DNA from: Tubiluchus corallicola
Taxonomy: Eukaryota > Priapulida > Priapulimorpha > Priapulimorphida > Tubiluchidae
Direction: 5' to 3'
DNA: 64,000 nt
NCBI GenBank assembly: GCA_030141605.1
Contig: JAQGDQ010000492.1
Span: 62,001-126,000, forward strand
This document shows positions 1-11,257 of this stretch, in pieces (positions within the stretch are counted from its first letter, which is position 1; each line of letters starts with the position of its first letter). The position numbers and the translations under genes are program-made. The notes below the pieces were generated by a model. It was not told the origin of the DNA, searched no databases, and saw only the letters and a list, made by a program, of their open reading frames with translations.

Positions 1-1059
1 TCTTGTTGCTAAATCCTTCTTACGTTTATCGAGATCATTGAAATAAGCCTTCCGAGAAGGTTTGACCTTTTTTCTAAACTTTTAACTTCTTATAACGTGA
101 AAAAATATAACGTTTTGTCTACTAAACACGATCAATTTTAGCCAGTGAACTTGAACTTGTGTTTTCTAGCATAAAATAAACATAAAATAGCTGCCCTGTG
201 TCAACTACACTGTCACTGATCTTTGTGGAAAGTTCTGATATGTTCGAATAAAATGGATGAAATGATCTATGAAATTACATAACTTGATCTACTTACTTAT
301 TTGTTATGTTACCTAGTTGCAACTCATTCATATTTAACAATAAAATTATATTTTGGTGACTGCCACTGACGCTGTAATGTATATTTCGTCATGTATAACA
401 AGATTTTTCTATATCATCGTCATCCGTAGAATATGTGAAAGCAATTTTTACAACTCTGTAAGTTCAGCAAACACTTTTATAAGAGATGAATTGTGAATTT
501 GGTTAATTGGCAATTATAATATTTTATACAAGATTTTGGTAATGATAATTTTGGTCAATTTTAATTCAACAACAATAATAATACTCATTTTAATCTGCAG
601 AATTTTGTTAACTATAATTTCGTCAGATTACATCAGTTTGTTTGTGATGAACTGATTTCTTTTGAAAATATAAATCTTGTGATAAATTCGTGAACCAACA
701 AACAAGCTTTGAAAAAACAACAACAGAAGGTGAATGAAAACACAATGAGTAAGTAAATAAGTAAAAAAACTTATAAATTAATAAAGTATCGATGAAGAAA
801 TTAAGGAAAATAAACAGCGTATCATTGAATAACGGCTCAAGTAAATGTTTTACTGATGGTGACTGGTTGAAGAAAATACTGGAAATATCGAACTAATAGG
901 CAGACAAGCAAATAAATAAACAAAGAGTGAAACAGACAGACAGATTTGATTTGAATCTTTATTTCAAACCTTGTTCATTTAAAAAAAATTGTAACACAGC
1001 ATACACAACACGTATTACAAAAAAGAAAACAAATCAATAAAGCCTCGTTCATATAAAAA
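1..1059. other. AT-rich intergenic DNA
   Basis: No gene seen. The stretch is AT-rich with stop codons in all frames. A short GACA run near 932-950 precedes the larger microsatellite. Confidence 0.6.
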
Positions 1060-1220
1060 TGACAGACAGACAGATGGACAAACCAACAAACAAACAGACA
1101 GTCAGACAGACACACAGACAGACAGACAGACAGACAAGACATACAGACAGGTAGACAGATAGAAAGACATATAGACAAACAGACAGGCAGATAAACAAAC
1201 AGACAGACAGACAAACAAAA
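1060..1220. repeat. (GACA)n microsatellite, imperfect
   Basis: Imperfect tandem GACA/AACA tetranucleotides. Cys/Val/Leu-rich minus-strand reading frames across it are products of the repeat and are not genes. Confidence 0.9.
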
Positions 1221-1341
1221 ACAAGCAAACTTGCGAATGAAAGCAAAACGGGCAGCGAACAAAAAAACGACAAAATTGGAAAATTTTTGTAAAAAACACT
1301 TTTTTGAAAACTCAATACACCCATTCATATATTCCAAATGA

Positions 1342-1510
1342 GGGTAGTGATCTCCACTAATGTAATCTGATAAACAGCGATTGTACTCCTGTTCATATAT
1401 CTCATGAGGAATTTAAATATTGTTACCCCTTGGTGTCAGTAAACCTTATTAATGTAGCTTTGTACCGAGCCACCATTGCGAAAAAAATCACTAATAAATA
1501 CCATAATTTC
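1342..1510 (+). promoter_or_regulatory. Upstream block shared by LRR-A and LRR-B
   Basis: This block lies about 200-370 bp before the LRR-A start codon and resembles 8582-8765 before LRR-B. Shared words include AGTGATCT followed by an ATCTG-GAATAGC-like stretch, and TACCCC...GTCAG-AAACC...TAAT. It may hold promoter or 5' UTR sequence, or may only reflect the extent of the duplication. No clear TATA box is visible. Confidence 0.35.
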
Positions 1511-1706
1511 CTAAAAATTAAAAGCCCCTGTAAAGTGTAGGCAGTTATAGCTCATTCACAGGACTGTTATCAGAGTAACAGTGCAGTTCAAACTTGAACT
1601 TGAATGTGCATAATATTGATCTAATTTATTACTTTATTTCAAATATAAGTATTCTGTTAAACGAAGAGTGATACTAATCATTACAGTTGTGAGAGATTCA
1701 CATACG

Positions 1707-2409
1707 ATGAGTAAGGTGTTAAGATTCGCAAGTTTAAATCTATGTCTATGGCTCACTATGGTCTGCACAGCTCAAAAAGACATCTACCCTCCAAAGCTAC
1801 TGTGCACACATCTGACAAGGACCTGCGACGCAGCAATCCAACGGTATCGCTGCATTATTGACTGTCCTCTTAGTCGTGACGAGTTTGTCAGTGGCGGCGT
1901 CTGTGGTCCATTTCTGACCACTTGTGAGTACAGGGATTTCGATCGATGTACCATCATCTGTGGTGGGTCAGGCCGCAGACTCTACGCCGGGGATTTATAT
2001 GAGATAGAGGAGTCTCTTCCAGAGTTCGTCAACCGACTCATTATCGAGAACTACGCAGAGCAACTTCTACCACCAACTTTTCTCAAAGACAAATTTCTTC
2101 AGGAGTTGGTCATCATGTTTTCTGACATTGTGGAACTTGCTGAAGCTTTCGTATTTGGCGAAAGCCACAGGGTGTCAATATTGTCCAATCAGCTTCTGGC
2201 AAGGGTACATCCTAGGGCGTTTTCCAGGATGACCGAGCTGACCCGCATCACGTTTACTGATAATCCCAAATTGGAGCTAGTCAACTTGGACTTGAGAAAC
2301 AACGAGGAGATTCAAATCATGGAGTTTAACAAAGGCAACATTGAACATATGAAAATACCCATACTGCCGGTTAGGGTCCTACCTCAGGATGTATTCCTAT
2401 CCATACTGG
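1707..2409 (+). CDS. LRR-A exon 1: signal peptide, Cys cap, LRRs
   Basis: First exon of a secreted LRR protein of about 1399 aa. The ATG at 1707 is preferred to the in-frame ATG at 1668 because it opens directly into a signal peptide (MSKVLRFASLNLCLWLTMVC, residues 1-20). A Cys-rich cap follows (residues about 27-90), with the recurrent C-x3-C-G spacing seen as CTIICGG. About five irregular LRRs cover residues about 100-234, including the family signature VHPRAFSRM. The exon ends CTG G|GTAATT, phase 1, and joins 3494. It is closely related to exon 1 of LRR-B at 8977, so the two are tandem duplicates. The role is unknown; extracellular binding is inferred from the fold. Confidence 0.85.
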
Positions 2410-3493
2410 GTAATTATTGCACTTCTGTACCTTATAACTTCTGTAGCAGTATGACTTTTGTATGACCAGGCGAACTGTCCAGCGTTACTGGGAATAGTTT
2501 TTTCCCATTTGGGAATCTATAAGTTTTGGGAATGTGTTATTTGTTTGTTTACAAACTGAACAAACAACCGAAAATTTCATACGTGCGTAATTTCAATAAC
2601 TTCAAAATATATAAAATCCACTGTAGATTGAATCCTTGGAAATTTTCTTTTTGTAACCGAATCGTAGACATTTGGAACTGTTCACCTTATGACACAATTA
2701 ATGCCTCCAACGTTAAAGTTTTTGCATTATTGTTAGGAAAAACTTGATGCACCATTGCAATTTGATCATAACTTTTAACAGATGACCACTTGTAAGTGCA
2801 CGGTGGCGACTCCTCTTTCTCTCGTAGTTAATACTGCATTGGAAAGAATCAAATTAATCAATCAAGGGTGATGAACTTTTATGTCCACTATCAACGATAA
2901 AACGCAGTAGGCTAATATTTAAGTGTCTTATATGCATCGGAATAATCAATGTAGAGATTTAATGTATGCCTGCAAATTTCTCACTAATAATGTAAACTAG
3001 CAAAAATGTGTGCCTGTAATAAATATTAAAAATCAAAATGATGAGGATGATGATGTCGACGACGACGATGACGACGACGACGACGACGACGACAATGATA
3101 ATAATGATGATAATGATGATTACGAGAACAACAACGACGACGACGATGATGCTGATGATGAACTGATGTAACCATGAATTATTGCATGTGATATAATTGG
3201 TTCTGGGTTATGATTCGTAGAATGTTTTTAGGCATTGCTAATTTTTCTCAAATTTTTGCTTACTTGCCACGTGTGAAACTCGATCTTGTTGCTAATCAGC
3301 CAAGGATTCTGGACTAATAAAATGATACTATTTAAAACCTTTAATAAGTTTTCTGCAATTTGTCATTCAAAAATCTCTCACTTGAAGGATGGCTGCAGAA
3401 CTTGGGATATAGCAGCAATAAAAATTACAACCAAACAAAATTAAATATAATGTGCGATACTGTGTTTCATTACTAATATTTAATTTCTTGCAG
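2410..3493 (+). other. LRR-A intron 1
   Basis: Donor GTAATT at 2410 and acceptor TTTCTTGCAG ending at 3493. No coding signal is visible inside apart from the GAY trinucleotide run at 3037-3160. Confidence 0.7.
3037..3160. repeat. (GAC/GAT)n microsatellite
   Basis: Imperfect GAT/GAC trinucleotide run inside LRR-A intron 1. Confidence 0.85.
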
Positions 3494-6400
3494 AAAATCC
3501 ACTTATCTGTGACTGCTCTATGATCTGGACGAAAGCCCTCGAATGGAGAGAATCCAGAATCGATTGCAAAGATCCACCAAGAAAGTGGTTGGAAAACGAA
3601 GTTACACTCAAAGATTTTGAATGTGTTCAGCAAATCGTAAGACCTTTACAAATTGTAGAAGAGCCTGGAATACGCTTAGAAAGAAACTTGGAAATACTGC
3701 AAGCACCTAGTGGATTAGTGCCACCGCTCCAGGAAGCAACGACAGTGTCCACAACCGAAGAAACAATAGCACATTTAACAGGGGAAACAACAAACCTTTT
3801 TCAGGACAGAACAACAATAACATTAACACAAAGTGAAGCAACATCAACGCCATCATTGGATGAAGTATCATCATTACCGTCAACACCAGAAGAAACAGTG
3901 AACATTTTTGAGATCCAACCATCCAACCATACAACAATCCAACCATCAGATGAAACACCAACAGCAATGTCAGGTGAAGAAACAAGACCAACACTTGAAC
4001 GAAGAACCCCAGAGTCAGAAGAAACAAGACCAACACTTGAACGAGAAACCCCAGAGTCAGAAGAAACAACACCAACACTTGAACGAGAAACCCCAGAGTC
4101 AGAAGAAACAACACCAACACTTGAACGAGGAACCCCAGAGTCAGAAGAAGCAACACCAACACTTGAACGAGGAACCCCGGAGTCAGAAGAAACAACACCA
4201 ACACTTGAACGAGAAACCCCAGAGTCAGAAGAAACAACACCAACACTTGAACGAGAAACCCCAGAGTCAGAAGAAACAACACCAACACTTGAACGAGAAA
4301 CCCCAGAGTCAGAAGAAACAACACCAACACTTGAACGAGAAACCCCAGAGTCAGAAGAAACAACACCAACACTTGAACGAGGAACCCCAGAGTCAGAAGA
4401 AACAACCATTCTAGTGACTGGTGAATTAACAAACTTGGTCATCCAAGAGACAACAGCAGAAGCTGCAACAACAACATCAGACGGCACTGTACCTTCATCA
4501 ACAGAAGAAACGATATCTACATCGAAAGAATTCATGCTGAGATCTACCAAGGGAGAAAAAACAACACAGTTCTTGGACGAGTCGACTCACTCAGTTTCAA
4601 TACCATCAGAGGAGACAGCAACGCTGGTACCAGATAGAATAGCAACACAGTTATTTGACGAAACAGCGACAGTGACTGAAACTGACACAACAACAGAACT
4701 GGCGTTGTCTGATGGAACAACAGACACTTTCAAAGGAGAAACAAAAGTACAGAAGGCCGAGGAGATAATGACCATGCCAACACAGAATGAAAGACTGACA
4801 TCAACATCAGCCAAAGCAACAACATTAGCAGGAGGATTCAAAGAGGCTACAACTTCGTCACTTACTCTAACATCACCACCAGACTTACAGAATGCGACAA
4901 CAGAAGAAACAATGATATCAACTACACAACAAACAATAAGCAAAACTATGGGCGCTGGAACAGAACAAATACCACAAGAAACATCAGAAGAAGGAGCAGT
5001 ATTGACATCAGTTCTATCAACAGCTGAACTATTTATAGAAACTACAGCAACAGCACCAGCCGAAATTACGCAAGAATTACCGGAAGTGTCTCAAACGATG
5101 CTGCCACCAAAGGAAGCAACAGCAACACAAAGAGTATATGAAACAGTAACAATGCCAACAGTAACTTCCACAGCAGATAGTCTTGAGGTAACAAGAGCAG
5201 TGGGTGTTACAATATTTGGACTAGCAGATGAAACAATGCTGATACTAAAAGAGACTGCAGCACCAACATTACAGGACAGAACAATAAATGTAGATGAAGG
5301 AACAATGATGCAAACAGCTACACCAATGCAAAACACAACAGCACCACCTTTACTGACACAAACAACAGCAGCAACACCAACATTGGAACAAACAACAATA
5401 ATAGCATTTCAGGAGGCAGTTACAGCTACAGTACACACAGAAACAACTACAAATTTAACAAACGAATCAATAATGCCAATCCTGGCAAAAACCACTGGAG
5501 CTAATAAATCAACAATGACACCAGCATTTGAAACGATAATGCCACTATCAATATTAGATGACATAACATCAACTACTCATCCACAGACAACAACTGAAAT
5601 GACTGAAGAATTTACAAGAACAATAAAATCGTCTGAAGAAATAACAACTCAAACACCAGCTGCTCCAACTACAAGAAAGCAAATGCTGCAAGAGGCAACA
5701 ACATCTGGATTATCTACAGTAGTGGAACAATCTGAAATATCACTTCGTACAAAATCTGTAAGAACAACAACAGCTGATGGTTTAATAGCAACACAAACTT
5801 TTGACAATTTATTAGACCCACCAAATGAAACAAGTCCTTTACCTAGTGAGACAAAGTCACCAGATGAGACAAGTCCTTTACCTAGTGAGACAAAGTCACC
5901 AGATGAGACAAGTCATTTACCTAGTGAGACAAAGTCACCAGATGAAACAAGTCCTTTACCTAGTGAGACAAAGTCACCAGATGAGACAAGTCCTTTACCT
6001 AGTGAGACAAAGTCACCAGATGAGACAAGTCCTTTACCTAGTGAGACAAAGTCACCAGATGAAACAAGTCCTTTACCTAGTGAGACAAAGTCACCAGATG
6101 AGACAAGTCCTTTACCTAGTGAGACAAAGTCACCAGATGAGACAAGTCCTTTACCTAGTGAGACAAAGTCACCAGATGAGACAAGACCTCTACTTAACAA
6201 AACAATCTCAAGTGATAAAACAGAGCCTATGCTGGAGGACATTCTATCACACCCCGAGAGAAACAATGATGATGGTGCCATTCCCAGTCAAATAGTAAAT
6301 GTTAATGCTAATAACAACGATAGTGGAACAGTGAGTAAAAGCAGTGATAATGAACCAGTGCAAATCAATGTGAGTAAAAGTAGTGATGATGAACCGGCGC

Positions 6401-6990
6401 AAATCAGCGTGGTTAGAAGTAGCGATGATGAACCTGGGCAAATCAGAGTGAGCAAAAGTAGTGATGATGAACCAGAGCAAATCAGTGTGAGCAAAAGTAG
6501 TGATGATGAACCAGAGCAAATCAGTGTGAGCAAAAGTAGTGATGATGAACCAGAGCAAATCAGTGTGAGCAAAAGTGATCAAAAATCGACAGGTAGCAAA
6601 AGCAATGGAAAGGAAGCCAAAAATAAAGGCGGCAAAAGCAAAAAAGCCAAAGGCAGGAAAAAGAGCAAGAAGGCCACCGCTGGAAAAAGAACCTACCATT
6701 CCAGACAATCTGGAGACAGTCAGAGAACAAGGGCTATTTTGGACATTGTCAGTCAAATACATGAACAAGACCGGACAAAGAATAAGGCTACCCGACAAAC
6801 TTATATAATAAAAATACCTAAAAGCTTTACAGGCAAGCGTAAATACACTAAAGTAATACAACGTAAACAACTTCGTAATGCCAGTCGTTTCAAAGCGGGC
6901 AAATCTAAAAAATTCACTTCTCATGGTAGAAGGATATCGTTTCGTCGGATCGCCAGAAACCCTTACGGCAGAAGACAACTTTTTGTTTAA
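3494..6990 (+). CDS. LRR-A exon 2: LRRCT, mucin-like region, basic tail
   Basis: After the acceptor at 3493 the split codon joins in frame (G+AA) and reads into an LRRCT: NPLICDCSMIWTKALEW, then IDC...PPRKW and a final Cys (residues about 235-280). A Thr/Ser/Glu/Pro-rich region of roughly 900 residues follows, suited to dense O-glycosylation. It contains a 14-aa repeat (TLERETPESEETTP type, ten copies), a 13-aa repeat (DETSPLPSETKSP, nine full copies) and a 13-aa acidic repeat (VSKSSDDEPEQI type, six copies). The last 130 or so residues are very Lys/Arg-rich. A motif ILDIV..I...R.KNKATR in the tail is shared with LRR-B, so the tail is conserved and is not random low complexity. Exons 1 and 2 sum to 4200 nt, exactly 1400 codons. 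An extracellular-matrix, mucus or adhesive role is inferred. Confidence 0.85.
3975..4404 (+). repeat. 42-bp coding repeat (14 aa) in LRR-A
   Basis: Ten near-identical 42-bp units encode TLERETPESEETTP-type peptides, with R/E/G alternating after TLER. The +1 and antisense frames are also open because the unit length is a multiple of three. Confidence 0.9.
5823..6180 (+). repeat. 39-bp coding repeat (13 aa) in LRR-A
   Basis: Nine full units and one decayed unit encode DETSPLPSETKSP. Units are almost identical at DNA level, including the silent GAA/GAG difference, which points to recent expansion or homogenisation. Confidence 0.9.
6330..6575 (+). repeat. 39-bp acidic coding repeat (13 aa) in LRR-A
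   Basis: Six units of the SVSKSSDDEPEQI type. Later units are nearly identical and earlier ones diverged. LRR-B keeps a shorter relative of this block (DEPGQVSVSK). Confidence 0.85.
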
Positions 6991-7955
6991 AAGTCATGAT
7001 TAATATGGCGACTCAGCACGACAAAAATTATGGAAATAGTGAAAGGAACAATTTTAATGTTTCTTTTGCTGTTCGTCATCTAACGAATGTAGCTAACACG
7101 GTTAGAAAGTTTTCTCTTTATAGCAATGTAAGTTTTTTTCTCATAAGTACATGGTCTGTCAACAGGCTAGTTGATAACTTTGGGAAAGAAATGAAATTCC
7201 TGATAGTTTCTCGAAATTTTTTGTTTGATCGTTACCAACTATATGCTACCTTGCTAACGACATAAGCTAGAATGTCATTTTTAGACAGATACTTCTGTGT
7301 TAATTAGCAATTATTTTAGAGTAAGAGCGGGTAAGAGTACTCACCTAAGAATTGTCATAACAATAAAATGGAACATTGATATCATGTCTCAGTTTCCAAT
7401 ATTTTTGTCGAAAGGAAATATTTATAATACAGGTGATGCTCGAAGGAAAAAACTCGACTGCAATAAACTGTTTTGGTATTAAGAAGACTTAAAAAAATAT
7501 GTTCACTTTGGGAATATTTATAGTAAATTACAATACCATCATTTTCGAATATTTTTGGTTTACTATTTTATTTTTTTCTGTGCACCATTCTGTATCTAAC
7601 AACATCAAGTTCCAATTTGCTCACTATTTGTTTAAATTGAATTGTTATAGTTTTCATGTAGATACAAAAACAAATTATAAAAATTAATGTTACTTACTAT
7701 ATACCATGTGAAAGAATAGTTGATAAAAGTTATTGCCTAGTAAATATTGAACCACAAAGATATTTGAAGGTGGCTTTGTTTCAACTTCAGTATTAATGCA
7801 AATGAACCGTGCACTATCAAGCGAATGAATGAAATAAATACATACATAGATGTGTGAGCGAATGGATTAGAATAACTTGCACAATGCGTATAAACATATC
7901 AATATACGAATAAAAAATGAAAGTGCAACTAACAAACAGACATGCAGATACACAG
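6991..7955. other. LRR-A 3' flank
   Basis: No convincing gene. Short open frames here have no recognisable domain. A possible poly(A) signal for LRR-A lies at 7362-7367. Confidence 0.5.
7362..7367 (+). terminator. Possible poly(A) signal (AATAAA) for LRR-A
   Basis: AATAAA about 370 nt after the LRR-A stop codon. It is a candidate only, since the hexamer is frequent in AT-rich DNA. Confidence 0.3.
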
Positions 7956-7959
7956 AGAA

Positions 7960-8410
<451 letters not shown>

Positions 8411-8581
8411 AATAAGTAAAAGCAATCAAATAAACCAAAAAACTGGAAAAACAAACAAATAATTAAAGTGTAAACGAATTAAGTAACGTAAACAACAATT
8501 GGGGATAAAAACATACAGACAGATAACGAATTTCGTCTTTTTAAAGATGGAAACTTTCACTTTTTAGAAGTCTTTTAGAAG

Positions 8582-8765
8582 GGCAGTGATCTACGGTGTT
8601 ATCTGGTGAATAGCCCTTACGCTCCCTTTCACAATCTTGACCACAAACAAACGTTTAAACTCAATCAATGTGTCGCTACCCCCAGCGTCAGCAAACCATG
8701 CTAATATTTGCTTTATGCAAAACCAGCATGCCGAAAAAATGCACTTAACACTTCAACTTTGAACA
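8582..8765 (+). promoter_or_regulatory. Upstream block of LRR-B, paralogous to LRR-A
   Basis: Counterpart of 1342-1510, about 210-395 bp before the LRR-B ATG. See that entry for the shared words. The regulatory function is inferred. Confidence 0.35.
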
Positions 8766-8976
8766 ATTTAAAAGCTCAGAGAAGTAGAAATTAAGAGTTC
8801 ATTCAAGAAAACGGTGAAAGTCCTTTGTCAGACGTTCAGTGCTGTCGAAACTTTAGTGCCTGATACACGAGAAAAGAATAATCTGAGCAGAATAGAGAAT
8901 AGGCTTTTCCTGTTCTCTACAAGATCCTGTTCACACTGGTAAAACTGTTCTAAAAATAGGTGTACCTACTTACGTA

Positions 8977-9655
8977 ATGGGGGAAGTGTTCACACATGTT
9001 TGCTCAACATTTTTTTTACTGTTATCTGTGATCTGTACAATTCAAGGACAAAAATGTCGTCTCCTGCCTTTCTGTGATCAGGCCGCAATTCTATATCGAT
9101 GCATCATTGACTGTCCTTTGTACGCAGAACATGTAGTCCAAGGAAGCATCTGTGGTCCATTCTTGACAACCTGTGAGTACGAGTACTTTTATCAGTGCTC
9201 CATCATCTGCGGCCAAAATCGAAGACTCTATAGTGGGGACTTGGCCGAAATAGCTGAATCTCTTCCTGGACTCACCAACCGACTGATTGTCGAGAATTAT
9301 GCAGAGCCACTTCTGCCCGCAAATTTCCTCTATGGAAAGTTCATCCACGAGTTGGTCATCGTGTTTTCCAAAATCGTAGAACTCGGTGAAGGTTCCATAC
9401 AAGGTAACGTCGGCCGCGTGTCAATACTGTCTAATGAGCAGCTGAGAAGAGTCCACCCCAGGGCATTTTCCAGGATGACGGAACTGAGAAGGATAACGTT
9501 TACAGACAATCCTTCCTTGCAGAGTGCCGATTTGGATTTGAGGAACAATCAAAAAGTACAGATCATTGAGTTTCATAAAGGGGACATTGATAATATGAAG
9601 GTGCCTATCCTGCCATCACAGCTGCGACCACAAGACTTGTTCATTGCCCTACTAG
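8977..9655 (+). CDS. LRR-B exon 1: signal peptide, Cys cap, LRRs
   Basis: First exon of a protein of about 1345 aa. The ATG at 8977 opens a signal peptide (hydrophobic STFFLLLSVICTIQG, residues 10-24). The Cys cap carries CGPFLTTCEY and CSIICG, nearly identical to LRR-A. LRRs include NRLIVENYAEPLLP, VHPRAFSRM and DLDLRNNQK. The exon ends CTA G|GTAAGT, phase 1, and joins 11258. Downstream in-frame sequence to 9687 is intron read-through. Confidence 0.87.
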
Positions 9656-11257
9656 GTAAGTCACCATTTCAGTGCTTTTTTAGGTAAATAATTGAAAAAA
9701 ACAAGAAATCGAAAATACAACAAGTTACATACAACTTAGGCAAACAAAGCTTAATGTTACTGTGCTTATACGTAGGCCTACTGTTGATTGTTTTTATTAT
9801 TGTTGTTGTTGCTTTTAATGGCACTGTTCCTATTGCTAATGTTGTTGTTGTTGTGACTGCTCCTACCAATGCATTTATTGCTCACGTTGGTGGTAATCAT
9901 TGCAACGGTTGTTTGTATTTGCTACTACGCTTTTGTAGTTCTTTCTGTCACAGTAAATTAAAAATTTAATGCTAAAGCTGCAGAATATACAAGGCCAAAA
10001 GTTCACATAGAGGGAATGGATACAGGGTGTTCTGTTCAGCAACAAACGTGCATAGTATAGGGTGGCGCAGAAAAACTGTACCGAAACTGAGGCTACAATA
10101 ATATTACAATAACGTAACAATAATATTTGAAATTTCACTGTGTGATATTACAGTGTATTGGTGTTTTGCCGTGAAAACGTTTACACTTTTAGCGGTTTTT
10201 AGATTAGAGCTGAAAAAGATGCACGCTAAAACTTGAAAACGAATAATGACACTTAAACATCGATTGAAAACCGTCACATTGACGTATAAAGCACACAGTA
10301 CAGGGCTTTATTTCTTTCGACTTGTTTGCTGATCTAAAACTCCTGTATCTTTGGCCAAAACTAAAGAGATAACTTGAAATTTTCTGTGCTTTTAAACAAA
10401 CGTCTGTGACATCAGTGTGATAATTTTCAGGTGATTTCGTTGCTCATGACGAAAACTTCAGCAATTTTTGGACCACCTTTATATATATATATATATATTG
10501 CGCGCCCGTCTCTTCTCAGTCAGAAAGATTTTTAATATGGTATATTTTATGGGTGTGTCTTGAATGTAAATTTTACGTGTTTTGTACACACTTCGACACG
10601 CTGCAAGTCAGAATCATGCACTCAGTGACAGACCCTAGTCAACGGTGACGTTTATGGCAATACTGGTACCTAGCTCATGTCAAAGACAGTGTTTGTGTTA
10701 AGTGTTAACATGTGCAGTGTTAACATAAACTTACACCAAAAAACATTAACACCAACAAAAGTGACCCAACTATCTTAATGGGTCTGTCTCTGTTCAAGAT
10801 TAAAAACCAGATTCTTATTCCACATACATCCACGCACTCACCACGACATTCCCTAACCAAGGGGTTTGATGCTAATCTTTGAATCCTTTCTCAGCTTCAT
10901 CTGCATACGCCTGCCTTGAGGGATGTTCAGAGTATCACTGAGTTTCTAATAGGTAAAGAATCTAGAGTGGTCTTCTCACTTTTAGTGAGGCGCGAATGCT
11001 AGGCAACGCGCTGATAACGTTTTTCTAAATTTCTGTAGGCTATGCGTCTATGCCGTGAATTTTTTCCTACCTATATTTATGCTGTGAATTTTTCCTGTGC
11101 ATCCACTATGCAAACCATGTTTGAATTATTACAATAAGCAAAAAATTTGAATGTGAAAGGACAAGATTCACGGGAATGTGACTAATTTTGTGCGTTTAAA
11201 TTGGCTACCACTTTATTTAGAGTTATAAAAACTAAAACTGAAATTATTTGTTTGCAG
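9656..11257 (+). other. LRR-B intron 1
   Basis: Donor GTAAGT at 9656 and acceptor TTTGTTTGCAG ending at 11257. It contains GTT-rich low-complexity sequence near 9780-9870, a possible TIR element at 10059-10480 and an AT dinucleotide run after 10481. No coding signal was found. Confidence 0.7.
10059..10480. mobile_element. Possible mariner-like MITE
   Basis: The left end reads AGGGTGGCGCAGAAAAAC. The inverted right end reads AAGGTGGTCCAAAAATT, a partial match, and both ends abut TA. No transposase is present. The weak terminal match keeps confidence low. Confidence 0.25.

Noticed and set aside
2410-2465. In-frame extension of LRR-A exon 1 to a stop at 2463
   Set aside because: Runs past the GTAATT donor. 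The homologous position in LRR-B and all other members is a phase-1 splice site.
3707-4550. Minus-strand Leu- and Val/Ser-rich frames opposite LRR-A
   Set aside because: Antisense shadows of the 42-bp coding repeat. The plus frame has the domain evidence.
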